Below, one piece after another: positions 12,062 to 24,100 of a stretch of 64,000 nucleotides of DNA. Numbering within the stretch: position 1 is the stretch's first letter; every line of letters begins with the position of its first letter. The notes beneath the pieces are model-generated. The model was not told the origin of the DNA, searched no databases, and saw nothing but the letters and a program-made list of their open reading frames with translations. Source of the stretch: Eutypella sp. D-1 (Eukaryota > Ascomycota > Sordariomycetes > Xylariales > Diatrypaceae). Both the position numbers and the translations under genes were made by a program. The DNA lies in the NCBI GenBank assembly GCA_023313575.1, contig JAJTTP010000005.1:682001-746000 (forward strand). The letters run 5' to 3'.

Positions 12062-13504
12062 TGTATTGTGTACTACCTGAATAGAAAATCTATATGCTCA
12101 TGTACCTGAATTGTTGGAGTATCTTCCTATAGGGTTCAGGTACCCTACCCTAATTATGTATGTACCTACCTACTCCGCTGCTGCCCCTGGTGCGGGCCGT
12201 GTTAATTGGCCCGGATTGGATGATAGGTCGAACTGAGCAAACTGATTGGTTTGTTCAAATGCAAGTTCATACATTTTTTTGGGTCAACGGCTCTAATCTC
12301 TAATGGCCCGTAGACTGTAAACTGTAAACTGCCCAGGTGTGTAAACCGTACCTAGGTAACCTTCGACTTCGGTTTCGGCCTTGTTGTTTTTCTTATTTCC
12401 CTTTCTTATGAAAGTTACATCAAAATTTAAGAGTCCTCAAAAGTGAGAGAGTGTTTCACGGTTGTGTGATTGTGTGTGTGAGTGAGTGACTGAGAGTAAA
12501 GAGATAGGGAATCAACTTCCAGCCCAACTCTTCGACTGGAAATGATTCCTTCAGCGTAGGCTTTTTTTTCCCTACCTAGGTAGCTTACAAGGCCTATGTT
12601 GTAGAAACATCGTCACGCACCTCAACCCAGCAAACATCACACACAACACATACCACACAACACACAACACACAGACAAATCCTTCGAAACAGTCTGTTTA
12701 AACAAACAACTAATCAATTCCCCATCATTATATTCATTCTTTCATAATTCTTGTTCCTATGTTTTTGCCCGTTGGCATTAATTTTATACATCATATCTTT
12801 CTCACCTATGTGCCCGTGCACTATCACTGACTGACTGACGAACCCACCTACTGTTACCTACCGAACATCGACAGCGACAGCGACTGCGACGAAGACTGCG
12901 AACTGCGATTACAACGAAGACGACGACGACGGCGACAGTAACGCCATCATCTACTTTAATTGTCCACATTGTATGTTCAACATCTAGACTTGTCCCGAAT
13001 CGCAAAATCATAAATCCGGAATGTCGTAGCATTATGCACACGGTACTCAGCTCCTTGATCGGACTGGGAATCAACAGCACCACTCGTTGAATGATCTCGA
13101 AAGAAGAGAGACAGACTGAGAGAGAGAAAGAGAGAGAGGCGACACCAATCCTTTACCACTTGTCCTGAATCCATCCTTTTGCGTCTTTCCGTATCCCATC
13201 CGTCTTGCCTACACGGGGTAGATATATATATATATCATCGCCTTCTCCGATATACTACCAGACCTACCTCTTCTCAAGTCCAATTCCGAATCGAAACACC
13301 CACCACCCATGTTTAAAGAGAATAGATACCAAGCTGGCTTGAGACCAGCTGCTCAGTCGCCTACCAGAACGTTTGTCACCCGTCCATATCCATCTCCATA
13401 TACATCTCCATTCCCGTCCTCGTCCCCATGTCCATGCCCATGTCCATGCCCATTGCTTGTTTTCCCAATAAGATCAGATCAGATCAGATTTGATCAGAGC
13501 AAGG

Positions 13505-13755
13505 ATAGCACCAGCAGAGGAGAAGGAGGAGGAAGAGGAGGAGGATGATGATGATGAAGAATAATAAGAAGAAAAAGAAAAAGAAAAAGAAAAAGAAAAA
13601 GAAAAAGAAGAAAAAAGAAGTGGAAGAACAAGCAGAAGAAATGTTAATGGAATTATGTTGTAGTGGTGGTATCAAAGCTTTTTTTGTATTTCTTTTCTTT
13701 TTCTTTTTTTTTCCTCCCAGCCAAATCTTTTTTTTTCTCTCTTTTTCTTTTTCAC
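13505..13755. repeat. Polypurine tract followed by polypyrimidine tract in the kinase leader
   Basis: A purine-only-like stretch (GGA/GAT units, then about eight GAAAAA units at 13571-13620) is followed some 60 bases later by a T/C tract (about 13679-13753) with CTTTTT units. The two are roughly complementary, so a transcript could fold into a long imperfect hairpin. The T/C tract could also act as the polypyrimidine tract of a leader intron whose 3' end would be near 13819. Confidence 0.7.
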
Positions 13756-13802
13756 CATAAAGTATTGTTGACCCGATTGCTTGAATTGCTCGAGCGCAAT
13801 AG

Positions 13803-13952
13803 CCACACAAGATCTGCAGCCCCTTCCTCGCTCGGCCACATGCTGCCCTTGTTCATGCTGACAATGTCCATTTTAGTGCCAAGCAGGGCCTCAACCCCAT
13901 AAACAACCTTGACAACTCTTCCGCAACGGCGTCCAACTCATTTGCCGATCCA
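13803..13952 (+). other. Probable additional N-terminal coding sequence of the kinase
   Basis: The kinase frame is open from just after the TAG at 13800 to the first ATG and reads protein-like (RPHAALVHADNVHF, then KQGLNPINNLDN). An AG at 13818-13819 region, preceded by the T/C tract, could be a 3' splice site. The upstream exon that would supply the ATG was not identified. Confidence 0.5.
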
Positions 13953-16900
13953 ATGCTGCATGCATCTTCGTCCAATAATCATTCCCTTTTTTCCTTTGGT
14001 CGGAATGCGACATCGAGCGGTCCTGGCGATTCAACCAGCTCCTTCGAATTCCTGCCCTCTGTGAGCTTCGATGATCTTCAGAGTAGCCTCGAATCCGCCT
14101 CCACCGAGCTTCGATTAACCCAGTTTCCCTCACCTACTGGTCAGGGCAGCATCCTCGAGTCGAGGCCAAGCCTCGACAGCATGGCTTCAACCTCTTCCCG
14201 TGATATCGCGACCGCGCGTGCCTCCGCGTCACAACCCGGCTCGACAACCATTGCTGGGCCGCGAACAACTAGGAGCGGATCCATACTCAGGCGACCGAGT
14301 ATTTCCAGCAGAAAATCTAGTATCGGGTCGAATATTACCGTGACTGGTAACATGGATCCCCCGCCCGCTCCTGGAACAACAGGAACAACTGGAACAACTG
14401 GAACCACGAGGACGCGCCGCCAGAGTCTCTATCCCCCGGTTTCTAATGCAAACATTGGGAAGGCCCCGCGAAAGTCGATTGGGCTAGGAGGAGTCGATAC
14501 CGAATATGGGACCCGAGCAGGTCAGAAACGGAGGCCGAGCCTCTCTCAGGGCTCGAGGACAGGAGATGAGTCGGCGAGGTCTTCTATGGAGAACCTCAGT
14601 GCAGTGACGGATGAGAGTAATAGGAGTCTCGGGGTAACAAGGAGTTCGAAGGCCAGATCTGTACAACCGCCACCGCGGTTATCGGCGAATTTTGGTGCCA
14701 ATAGCAACAACAACACACTCGCGCCGGATAACAACCGCGCGTCAAACGTATTTCCCAGGTCGCCCAAGGCCGGGAAAGCTTCAACCCCGAGTTCAGCGTC
14801 GAAGAGAATGTCGGTCATGCCTGGCACCCATGGTACACATGTAACAGGCCTAGGTGCTAGAACTATCTCGCCGACCGATACGCAACGAATGAAGCGGATG
14901 TCGGTGCATCCTTCTCAAGCGCCCTCCCAAACGAATGGTCCTCCCGTTAGCATCGAGACGCGTTCGCACTCGCGTTCCCCATCTATGATACCGCGAAAAA
15001 CATCGACCCCTTCTTCCTCGAGGACGACCCCGGACATGGTAAACAATAGGAAGTCCTATAGTTCGGGGCTTTCTGTTGGTTCGACAACCAGCTTCAACAC
15101 ACATAGAACTTCGACAGGGTCTTTACAACGTGCTTTCGCACAAGGTGGCCCGACGTCCAGGTTACCCGCTCCCAAGTCGATGAGCGTTAGCACCCAACCT
15201 CCGCCCGAGAACGAGGAGGATGTGCCGCCTGTACCGGCGATTCCCAAAGCTTATGAATCTCCCAAAGACGGGCCTTCTGCCGACATGTCTTTCCTTGATA
15301 AAGTCAAGTCCAGCCATGCAGCTGAGACGAGCAGTCTCCACAGTTCTTCCACCGGGACTGTATCCAGTACCCCAGTATTCGAACCGACGAAAACGAGCGC
15401 TCGAATCAAGAAACCCTCCAGGAGTGCATTGGGCGGCCCGTCCTCCGATGCAGAGCAATCGAGCAGCGCGAAGCAGTCAAGGAAGAATCTACCACCGCTG
15501 AGACTCCCCCCGCTTAACCTTGGCCCTCTGAGCACCCCTACGCAGTCCAGGATCGCGGCCTTGCAGGATCAAGGCAGTGACGACAGTGGCTCCAGCTCGT
15601 CCCCTACCCGTATTCTTGCAAAGACTCCGACGACTCCATTAACTGCTTCGAGAAGCACCTTTTTCGCGAGAGGTCGTGGGGATGGAGACCCTCAGAAGTC
15701 TGTTCGTAGGAGTACGAGCTCTCATTACGTTAGACGCGTTGAGAGCCCCACGCCAGGATTGCCGGGTAGTTCTTCCGAGTCGCTCACGGCGACACCAGCG
15801 AAACCAAAATTGCCGAAGCAAGATCTTTCTTTCTTGTCTTCATCTATTCCACGACACAGCGATGAGTTTGGCCCGCCGCTAGCCAAGCCTAGGTTGAAGC
15901 CGGCGGAGGAAACGCAGAAAGCCGCGCCGGCTGAGAGCTCCGTCGAGAACAGACCGCAACAAAAGCCCAGCGGACCACGGGCACAGAAGATGGTGAAGCC
16001 GCCGCCCAAGTCCCCACCACCCGAAGCGAGTCCCGATGAACCTCAAACGCCCTCGTCGATGAGCTCGATCAGGAGAAAACTAAGTCTTTCCTGGAAGAGA
16101 AGCACCTCCAAAAGCAGTAATCATGTCTCTGCATCTGATAAGTCTAGTACGCATCATGCACGCCAGGACAGCATGCCACCACCACGGATACCCGTGTCGG
16201 CCTCGAATACCAACTCCATGAAGGCTCCAAGCCCCAGCCATGCCCACAAGTCCTCCGGGTCATCATTCCTAGAATCGAAGCGGAGAAAGAGTTCGGCCTC
16301 GAGTCTCAATGCTGTTGCACAGGAAAAGAGCCGAAACGACAACTGGGCAGCCACTAAGAAAGAAGCCAGCACTAATTCGACAGCCGATGCCTCGTCGCAA
16401 CCTCGCAAGCCGCCCTCCATGCAGAGAATATTACGCCCCAGACCATCCGCGGCATCGATCCAGAACGAACTTTACACTGCTGAGATCGACAAGGATGACC
16501 TAGTCGCTGAGGATGAGATGAGGAAGGTAGCCTCGAGGAGGAAGGAGACAGAAATAGCGGCCCGGACATTGGATGCGCTCCGCAAGAGAGCCAGCTGCAA
16601 GGAGCGCGTTAGCCCTCAGGAAGCTATTCGAATCGCTTCGTTGAATATTTACGAGCGGGGCGAGATTATCGACTATAGCGATGTCTATTTCTGTGGAACC
16701 CAGAACGCCAACAAAGTCATTGGTGACCTGAATTCGAGTGCCCCGAACTTTGGATACGACGATGAACGCGGCGACTACTCGATCGTTACCGGCGACCATC
16801 TTGCGTTCCGCTATGAGGTCATTGATGTCCTCGGGAAGGGAAGTTTCGGACAGGTTGTGAGGTGTATCGATCACAAGATTGGTACTCTCGTTGCGGTGAA

Positions 16901-18146
16901 GATTATCCGTAACAAGAAGAGATTCCATCAGCAAGCTCTGGTTGAAGTTAATATCTTACAGAAGCTGCGCGAATGGGTGCGGTTTCCCCCCTCTCAAGTT
17001 CTTGAAAGATATCAGCTAACGATTCTAAAACAGGACCCCAAGAACAAGCATAGCATGGTTAACTTCACACATAGCTTCTACTTCCGTGGTCATCTCTGCA
17101 TATCCACTGAGCTTCTCGATATGAACCTTTATGAGTTCATCAAGTCGAATTCCTTCCGCGGGTTCTCGATCAAACTCATCCGACGCTTCACCAAACAGAT
17201 GCTCAGCTCCCTCAACCTGCTCAAAAAGCACAAGGTCATTCACTGCGATTTAAAACCCGAAAATATTCTGCTTCGCCACCCTATGCACTCGGAAATCAAG
17301 GTCATCGATTTCGGATCTAGTTGCTTCGAGAACGAGAAGGTCTACACCTACATTCAGTCTCGGTTTTACCGCTCACCTGAAGTCATTCTGGGTATGACGT
17401 ATGGTCTCCCTATCGACATGTGGAGTCTGGGCTGTATTCTTGCGGAACTGTATACTGGCGTGCCCATTTTCCCAGGAGAGAACGAACAGGAGCAGTTAGC
17501 ATGCATTATGGAGGTCTTCGGTCCACCCGAGAAACACCTGATCGAGAAGAGCACCAGAAAGAAGCTCTTCTTCGATTCGATGGGTAAACCGCGCTTAACG
17601 GTGTCTTCGAAGGGACGGAGACGTCGTCCTTCATCCAAGACGCTGACACAGGTCCTCAAATGCGACGACGAGCCGTTCCTCGACTTCGTTGCGCGTTGTC
17701 TGAGATGGGACCCGGATCGCCGCCTCAAGCCGGAAGAAGCCATTCGACACGAGTTCATTACCGGCCAGAAGACGTCGGTCCCGGTTCCACGGGCAGCCGC
17801 CCGGGAATCTTCGCCGATGAAGCGCCACAATACCGTCGCAACGGCCCGGCCATTGCCGGAACCACCGGCGGGAATCAAGGCCGGGCAAACTCTCCGAACA
17901 ACCGGCGGAAGCCCTCACAAGCCATTCGCGGGAGCGATAGGGGCGGCAGGGTCGAGGCGAGTATCCGGGGCTACCGGTCCAACGGCTGCCTCTGGCTCGA
18001 AGCGCACGAGCGGCGGAAATAATGCCACTACATCTGGCGTTACCGTTGCTAACAGCAGTCTCCCCCGGGTCTCTGGTCGCGTCGCTAGTGGCAAACAAGA
18101 CCTGGCATCCGCGGGGGCCAACGCTGCTATGAATCGACGAGCTTGA
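13953..18146 (+). CDS. pom1: Pom1-like DYRK-family protein kinase
   Basis: Exons 13953-16976 and 17034-18146, about 1378 residues from this ATG. The first about 930 residues are Ser/Pro-rich and disordered with many basic-Ser sites. The kinase domain begins about residue 955: glycine loop VLGKGSFGQVV, catalytic Lys in VAVKII, HCDLKPEN loop, DFGSS, and the DYRK activation-loop signature YTYIQSRFYRSPE, then a GRRRRPSSKT insert. The NAPA-like DH-box region precedes it (EYDR-type FGYDDERGDY). DYRK kinases autophosphorylate the second Tyr of YxY; Pom1 forms polar gradients at cell tips and sets division site and mitotic entry in fission yeast. The uninterrupted frame hides a 57-nt intron at 16977-17033 whose translation, VRFPPSQVLERYQLTILKQ, splits the conserved LREW/DPKNKHS block. 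The frame stays open upstream to 13803 without an ATG, so the true start may be in an upstream exon. Confidence 0.9.
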   Translation: MLHASSSNNHSLFSFGRNATSSGPGDSTSSFEFLPSVSFDDLQSSLESASTELRLTQFPSPTGQGSILESRPSLDSMASTSSRDIATARASASQPGSTTIAGPRTTRSGSILRRPSISSRKSSIGSNITVTGNMDPPPAPGTTGTTGTTGTTRTRRQSLYPPVSNANIGKAPRKSIGLGGVDTEYGTRAGQKRRPSLSQGSRTGDESARSSMENLSAVTDESNRSLGVTRSSKARSVQPPPRLSANFGANSNNNTLAPDNNRASNVFPRSPKAGKASTPSSASKRMSVMPGTHGTHVTGLGARTISPTDTQRMKRMSVHPSQAPSQTNGPPVSIETRSHSRSPSMIPRKTSTPSSSRTTPDMVNNRKSYSSGLSVGSTTSFNTHRTSTGSLQRAFAQGGPTSRLPAPKSMSVSTQPPPENEEDVPPVPAIPKAYESPKDGPSADMSFLDKVKSSHAAETSSLHSSSTGTVSSTPVFEPTKTSARIKKPSRSALGGPSSDAEQSSSAKQSRKNLPPLRLPPLNLGPLSTPTQSRIAALQDQGSDDSGSSSSPTRILAKTPTTPLTASRSTFFARGRGDGDPQKSVRRSTSSHYVRRVESPTPGLPGSSSESLTATPAKPKLPKQDLSFLSSSIPRHSDEFGPPLAKPRLKPAEETQKAAPAESSVENRPQQKPSGPRAQKMVKPPPKSPPPEASPDEPQTPSSMSSIRRKLSLSWKRSTSKSSNHVSASDKSSTHHARQDSMPPPRIPVSASNTNSMKAPSPSHAHKSSGSSFLESKRRKSSASSLNAVAQEKSRNDNWAATKKEASTNSTADASSQPRKPPSMQRILRPRPSAASIQNELYTAEIDKDDLVAEDEMRKVASRRKETEIAARTLDALRKRASCKERVSPQEAIRIASLNIYERGEIIDYSDVYFCGTQNANKVIGDLNSSAPNFGYDDERGDYSIVTGDHLAFRYEVIDVLGKGSFGQVVRCIDHKIGTLVAVKIIRNKKRFHQQALVEVNILQKLREWVRFPPSQVLERYQLTILKQDPKNKHSMVNFTHSFYFRGHLCISTELLDMNLYEFIKSNSFRGFSIKLIRRFTKQMLSSLNLLKKHKVIHCDLKPENILLRHPMHSEIKVIDFGSSCFENEKVYTYIQSRFYRSPEVILGMTYGLPIDMWSLGCILAELYTGVPIFPGENEQEQLACIMEVFGPPEKHLIEKSTRKKLFFDSMGKPRLTVSSKGRRRRPSSKTLTQVLKCDDEPFLDFVARCLRWDPDRRLKPEEAIRHEFITGQKTSVPVPRAAARESSPMKRHNTVATARPLPEPPAGIKAGQTLRTTGGSPHKPFAGAIGAAGSRRVSGATGPTAASGSKRTSGGNNATTSGVTVANSSLPRVSGRVASGKQDLASAGANAAMNRRA
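16977..17033 (+). other. 57-nt stop-free intron inside the kinase catalytic domain
   Basis: Donor GTGCGG follows GAATGG; a GCTAAC branch-site consensus and an AAACAG acceptor close the intron. Its length is a multiple of three and it has no stop, so retention would add 19 residues in a conserved kinase helix region. Removing it restores the expected continuous block of the family. Confidence 0.82.
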
Positions 18147-21100
18147 AAAACGGACGGGGTGTGTCGGTGCGGGGTTATAATGACTGGGAGTGGGATAGGG
18201 GAATCCGGGAGGGTTCGCAACTTCTCCGTACTGCATGCATCATGAGTTTTCTTCTCGTTGGGTAATTTTTGTCGATCTGCGGAATACCACGCGTCTGACC
18301 TACCGTCTAACTCGCCGATCAGGCCGGGCTCGTGGACTCAATAGACTTGTGCACCTCGTCTTTTTTTGTTCTTCCCTCTTTTTTTTCTTACAGCATGGCG
18401 ATCCCTATACGTGCAGAGTTGCATCATCGAGGCACACATACACACATTTATATATACTAGGAGGGGAAGGAAGACGGAAACGATAACGACATGAGCACCA
18501 CATTATAGAGACCAAGAAAGCCAGCCAACAGCACCGGAGTCCCCCTTTTTATATTTTTCTTTTTTTTTCCCCGCGCGCCACCCCTAATCCCGTCCTTCGC
18601 TACGATCCAAGAACGACATCATTGTCATCGCCATCACCATCACCATAAGGCTTTCACCTCTTAAGCGTTCCTCACACCGGCCCTCAAGGAAAGGTTAGCG
18701 GGCGCAGCTTGCTGTTGCGGCGATAGGCTTAGAGGGTGTGTGCGGGGGCGCCCACAAGGTGGTTTTGAGGTGGTTATATAAACGCATCCTCGTAGAAAAC
18801 CTTTGTATCTAGACACTTTTTAAGCAACTTGGGGACACACCACTGCAAAGAAATCCCCATTGCCGGTGCGCTGTTTGTTTGAACTTGTGTCCGTCTGTCT
18901 GTCTCTCTGTCCGTTCATTGCTACGTCCTACGTTACGGATACGGTATCCCGGCTGGGAAGAGGGTGGGGGGAAGGGTTGGAGGAAGGAAAAGAAAAACAC
19001 TACTACTATTACTGCTACTACTACTTACTGCTACCGAAACATATTGTAAACATTGCCTAGAAATATAGGCATTCACCCTCCGTTTAAAAACCGAAAGAAA
19101 GCTGTCTCTCCCTCTCTTTGTGTTTGCGCATTATTTTGAGAATTGACCCATGCGGGCCCCCCCAACCCTGCATTGACGCTTGTTCCTGTGTTAAGTATGC
19201 ATGCTGTTTTGTTCTGTCGCGTTGTGTCGCTGACGGAGGAAGACTCGAGAGACGAAAAGGTGTTCAGTCCGCATATGCGTTTGGGCAGGTAAGCTGTTGT
19301 CTCAAAAGCTCTGAGGGCGGGTAGGGAGAGGGAGGGCCGGAGCCTGTTTACCTTGTCGACTACGTAGGTAGGGAAGTGCTTCTACCTAGCGTCTTCAAGC
19401 GTAACTGATGTAAGGATAGTTGGTCTTAAGTTGGTGTGGTGAGTGTCTGTTGTAGTCAACGCAGAAACCAGAGATCCGCGACCTCCGGGTCCTTCGAGAG
19501 GGAAAGGCACGGCGGCAGGGTAGGTTCGTTGTGTCGAAAGTTGGGAATGGATTCTGTTCAGGACCCTAGACTGGGAGTTGAGATTCGACTGGGGCGGGCT
19601 GGCATCGACCACGGTGTATATGCTGAGCTTCATACCACCCCCTCTTTTGCCCCCTGTCTGTGACATTGACTTCGCATACCATTAATTGTAGGGTTTCCAA
19701 TATACCGTCTTCCATTACCGCGTGGTGTTGTCGTGGCAACTAGAAGCCGAAATCATTCCTTTTCTTCCCTTGATAAAGGTACATACGTGGCCGGCCATCC
19801 GTTTATGGCCTTATCTCCTGACTATAATTGAACGATTTTTCTGACGACTTTCGTCTCCCTTCGACCCCACCCGCTAATGGTCTTTTGTTCCTGTAAGATG
19901 AGACCGGTTGTTGCGTACTCCTACTTTCCCTGTCTTTCTTGGTTTAGACACAATGCTTGCCTTCTGCCCGCATCGGTCCGTTGTCTGATATGTGATCTGT
20001 TCCGGTTCTGGAATAAGCCGCAGGACGGAGAAAAGAGGTCGAGGGTACCCACTTGTACCCGCATACCTAACTTGCTAGGAAGACCGTGTGGAACTCATCG
20101 TCTCTTATTTTTGGGTGGAATGGATAAAACAACGCGTTCCAAGGTTCTAGTTGGGAGGTCACTCCGTCCGGCATGGAGTCGTTTGGACCTGGACATCCAC
20201 ACACGCTAGAATAGAAGAAAGGAGGCTTGCTTGTGTGTGTGTGTGTGTGTGCATAACGTGGCAATTTACCTCGGCAGTGGCGACGGGATTTATAGCCATC
20301 CCCTGATCTACCGGCATGCGCGGTATGCAAAGACGATGACATGGCGGCACGCATATCGAGCGGCGCCATTTCGTCATCACGGTCGGTCATAGCACAGCCA
20401 TCATTCATTACATACGTGTGGCCATAATGGTTCATGCATGCATGATGGTGGAGGAAGCCGATATGCCTTGTATAGTGTCGGTTCCCCCCGGCAGTTGTGA
20501 GTCCCTCGTCGTAACGGGGGCCTAGAAGGCAAACATGTTGGCCGCCGGGCCCGGCCGGCTTTGATCGTAGCGATATGTCTGGTTCTTTTCCCTTCTCCGT
20601 GTCATGCCCCCCTTCCCTCCACTCCTTCTTGCTCACGGTATGTTGAGTTCACATGCTAAAAACGCATAAGCAGGTGAGCAAGTGAGCAAGCATAGAAAAT
20701 TATCTAAGCTCTCACCCTCGGCTAGGGCTTGGCGGATGACACGACATGACATAGCATTACATGATGTGCCATTCATCCTACTCCCCCGATTTGGAGAGTG
20801 CTTATACGAGCCCCCAAAGACAGCTTATATCGCGTGTGTCTTATTGGCGATTGTAAGAAAACCGCCGGGCTGCCTCATGAAGTGTCCCTCATTGATACGA
20901 ACGAGATTCGTTGAACACATAGCAGCTATGTACGTAATAAGAGGCTTCTATTCCTGGGTATGAGGTCACTATCCTGATCGGGCTTCATCTGTCACATCAC
21001 CGCATTCGCGATCAATCCAGCTAGATCCTTCCACGGGCGCGGAGTCTAATTAGGGAACTTCACATGCATGAACACCCATGCTTACCTACTATATACCCAG

Positions 21101-24100
21101 CGCGCCGTCAATCCGACCTAAAAACACACCTATCATTTTCAGCCTTTGGGTAATTCGACATCTCGTATCCTTGCAGGGACGACAACCTGTGGTTCGGAAC
21201 GGGCCCTTGGCGGGCCGGGCCCGGCCACCTCAGCGATTTATTCGGGACCACCAGCCCACCAGACCCAACCGTTTTGCTCTCCGCTTCAACCCGACCATGT
21301 CTCCCTCTTGGTTTGATGCATACACGAAAAAGCATGTTTTGTAGCAATGGGCTTCTTACTTCTGCCTGCCCGTTATCCCAAACACTAGTTACATTTATTA
21401 CTGTTGCCGACGTCAAGGTGACGTTCGTTCGAGCGCGCCTGTGTGGGCAGGCAGCGAGCAAGGAGATCCGGAGGCATTGCTACACGACAGCTTCGGTTCC
21501 TGTCGTTGGCAGCTGAGCTCTTGCCTGGTGGCTGGCCGATTGGCTAATCAAACCGTTAGCTGCAGTTGCACGAGATGGCATGTACCTATGATAAAAGCCT
21601 ATGGAGCGAGCAGGAGGCGTAGAATGAACAACTTTGCTCGCTCGTCTTGCTTGTAGTAGCGGTGGTGTGGTGCCTGAAAATGCTTTTTTTTTAAAGAGGC
21701 GCTTGCGTCTACGAGGTTTCCTTATGCTTTCTTATGCTTAGTAGATATTTTCTTTCGGTGCAATTCCGCGGGGAGCCCTATGCTTGCTACGTGCATGGCA
21801 GGGAAGGCCTTTGCTGACCTTGTTTGCGCTCCCTGTCAGAAATCCCGCACAATGCTACCTTAACAACTAGGTGTGTGTAGATATAAGTGTAGGTGAGCGT
21901 ACAGGAAGAGCGGTGATCCGAAAAGCGGCGCATCCCGCGTCTATGCTGGTGCGGATTATGTTGCGCCGCCCATCTGACGTGCCCCGGCACGCCGCCGGCG
22001 TGGATGCCTGCTGTACGGCATTCGCACACGGAACCACGTGGGAAGAGCGGTATCTGGTAGGGTACCCGGAGCTGGGCTGAAGTTCTGTGGGTTACACCGC
22101 GCTGGGATGGTTTGCAAAACGGTGTACGCTTGAGCTTGTGGAGTGGGTGGCCGGGTGGGGGAAGGCGGTTCGTTAAGACGATGTCTCGTTACACAGCAGA
22201 CTCAGCCCTACCCGGATGCCTGGTGTGGCTGCCTAGATTCGCCGACGTTGATCAAGCCACAGGAGGGATCAGACGAATGGAAACGCGTGCTGCCGTTTTG
22301 CCATGCATGCGCTCGTTCCCAGTCAGCGGGTTTTCCATGAGGGTTCCGACTCACCACCGCTCAGCGCCGTTATGACCACAGTGGCTTAACGTGGACGCCC
22401 GAGTCTTGTCAACTACTAAGTCGCAGAGTCATGTTAACATCACACAGTGCATCTCAAGAGAATGTCTCGGCTGTCGGGCCGAATATCAAAATGTTGGATG
22501 GCGCATTGCGGAGTGATACAAGCTGGATACTGCCATGAAAACTATAGAAGAACGATGGAGTGGTACACGAACACAGAGGAGTGGATTCTCCGCGTCTTGC
22601 TCTGATTGGAGCACATATGAAATTTCGTATGATGATGTGTGTAGGCCGTTAGGCATGATATGTGGCGGTGGCTCGAGACCTGGGTATGAGATACGCATAG
22701 TCACTCTATGCAGAAATGACTCGAAGGCTAGATTTTACGCCGGCAGTAGGGGTTGTGCCTGTAGCGATCGTTGACCAGGTTCTCATAGGCATTGGCCGCT
22801 TATCGAGCTTGCCGAGATGCCAGTGGTTTGGAATCGTTTTCAAGTCGTCGAGCACAGAAAGATGGGGAATTTACAGGTTCAATTCAGCCACTATTCTGTC
22901 AGACTGTCAAGCCCTTTTGAGGAGCTCGTATTACACACAAAGAACGATATCTCACCCCTCAACTGCTACCATCCGACACTCTTTTTCCGAGCCCGTATAA
23001 TTTATACCGGAAACGACTTAGACCTTCAGCTTTAACCTTTTTTCATTGGCCTCAAAAGTAACTCCTACGGCTGGTAAGGGTACCGGGATACGGCAAGATC
23101 CTCCCACTGAGATCTTCACCGGAATCTAATCACGTATATGCATGTGCGCCGGCCTGTATCCAGGGTTGCGACTCGTGAGTATCAATATCCTAGCTACTGT
23201 AATACGGAGGAGCACGTGGTTCACTCCGTCCAAGAATAACACGATGCGGTTTAGGATCGGCGTGCTTTAGGATTCTATTAAGAGATCAAGAAATAGATCT
23301 TGCGCCCCGGGCCGCTGGCCAGTCAGATCGCCCAGAGACTGTAACAGCGCGTGAGATAAGCCCAAGTTGATACGCGTGGGGGAGGCTTTTGCGTGGGATC
23401 TCCGGTCACACGGAAACCCTACAGCCCTCTTGTGTCACGCCGCGCTCCCGTCGTGCAAGAGCCGCGGCCGCGCATGGGGCGTCGACTCCGCGGCGTCCCG
23501 CACGCACAGGTGTTGGTGACCTGCCGATCAAAGGAAGCTGACCGCCAGGAACGAGCATCGCCGCCGTGATCTACCCTAGAGCATTAGGATGAAGTCTCGA
23601 GTCACACGGGGATCGATGAGCTGAAGAGAGCCCCTGGGACCTCCCCCCGCCGGACAACCCTATCAGATGCCGCACCCAAAGCGCCATGCAGGCTGCTCGG
23701 TGAACGGACTGAATGTCTCTTTCGGCCGCAACACCATCGTGCCGCTGCATTTCTGCCTTTTGAATTGACAAAAAGTCAAGAATGAAAGTGTAAACGTTTG
23801 GATGCTAGTTATCAACGTAGTACTCGGTGAGAATTGACAAACTTGACTTCTTCACATGATGGATGTATTGCGAACTCAGGCAGTTGGAGTAGCCAAACTG
23901 TATAATTTCTATATGACTTCGAATAAGCTGTGGAAATAAGTACTTACGGCATACCTACAATACACTGGTTTTCCTAAACCAGCCCTACGTTACACTTCTG
24001 GCCCGTCTAGACCATCTCATTCGGTATGTGAAGTGATGCCCAGGGCGTCCCTATGCCGGTGGAATAGCGTCGTCTCAACAGGAACTTTCTACGTGATTCC

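Larger units (their letters stand above)
9368..13802. other. Long intergenic and leader region upstream of the Pom1-like kinase
   Basis: About 4.4 kb without a supported gene. The first part has G and C homopolymer runs (about 9980-9995 and 10095-10110) and palindromic TACCTAGGTA copies, including a doubled one at 12040-12061. From about 12430 the sequence becomes leader-like: GTGTGTGAGTGAG and CACACAACACA repeats (to about 12680), then CATCG/ACAGCGAC repeats and a TATATATA stretch near 13225. This is consistent with a long transcribed 5' leader of the kinase gene, possibly with an intron. No upstream coding exon could be proved. Confidence 0.5.

Noticed and set aside
13545..13760. Open frame encoding poly-Lys then poly-Phe
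   Set aside because: Direct translation of the polypurine and polypyrimidine tracts.
20067..20636. 189-codon open frame on the minus strand
   Set aside because: No domain, includes translation of the (TG)10 repeat as His-Thr, composition not protein-like, no splice continuation.
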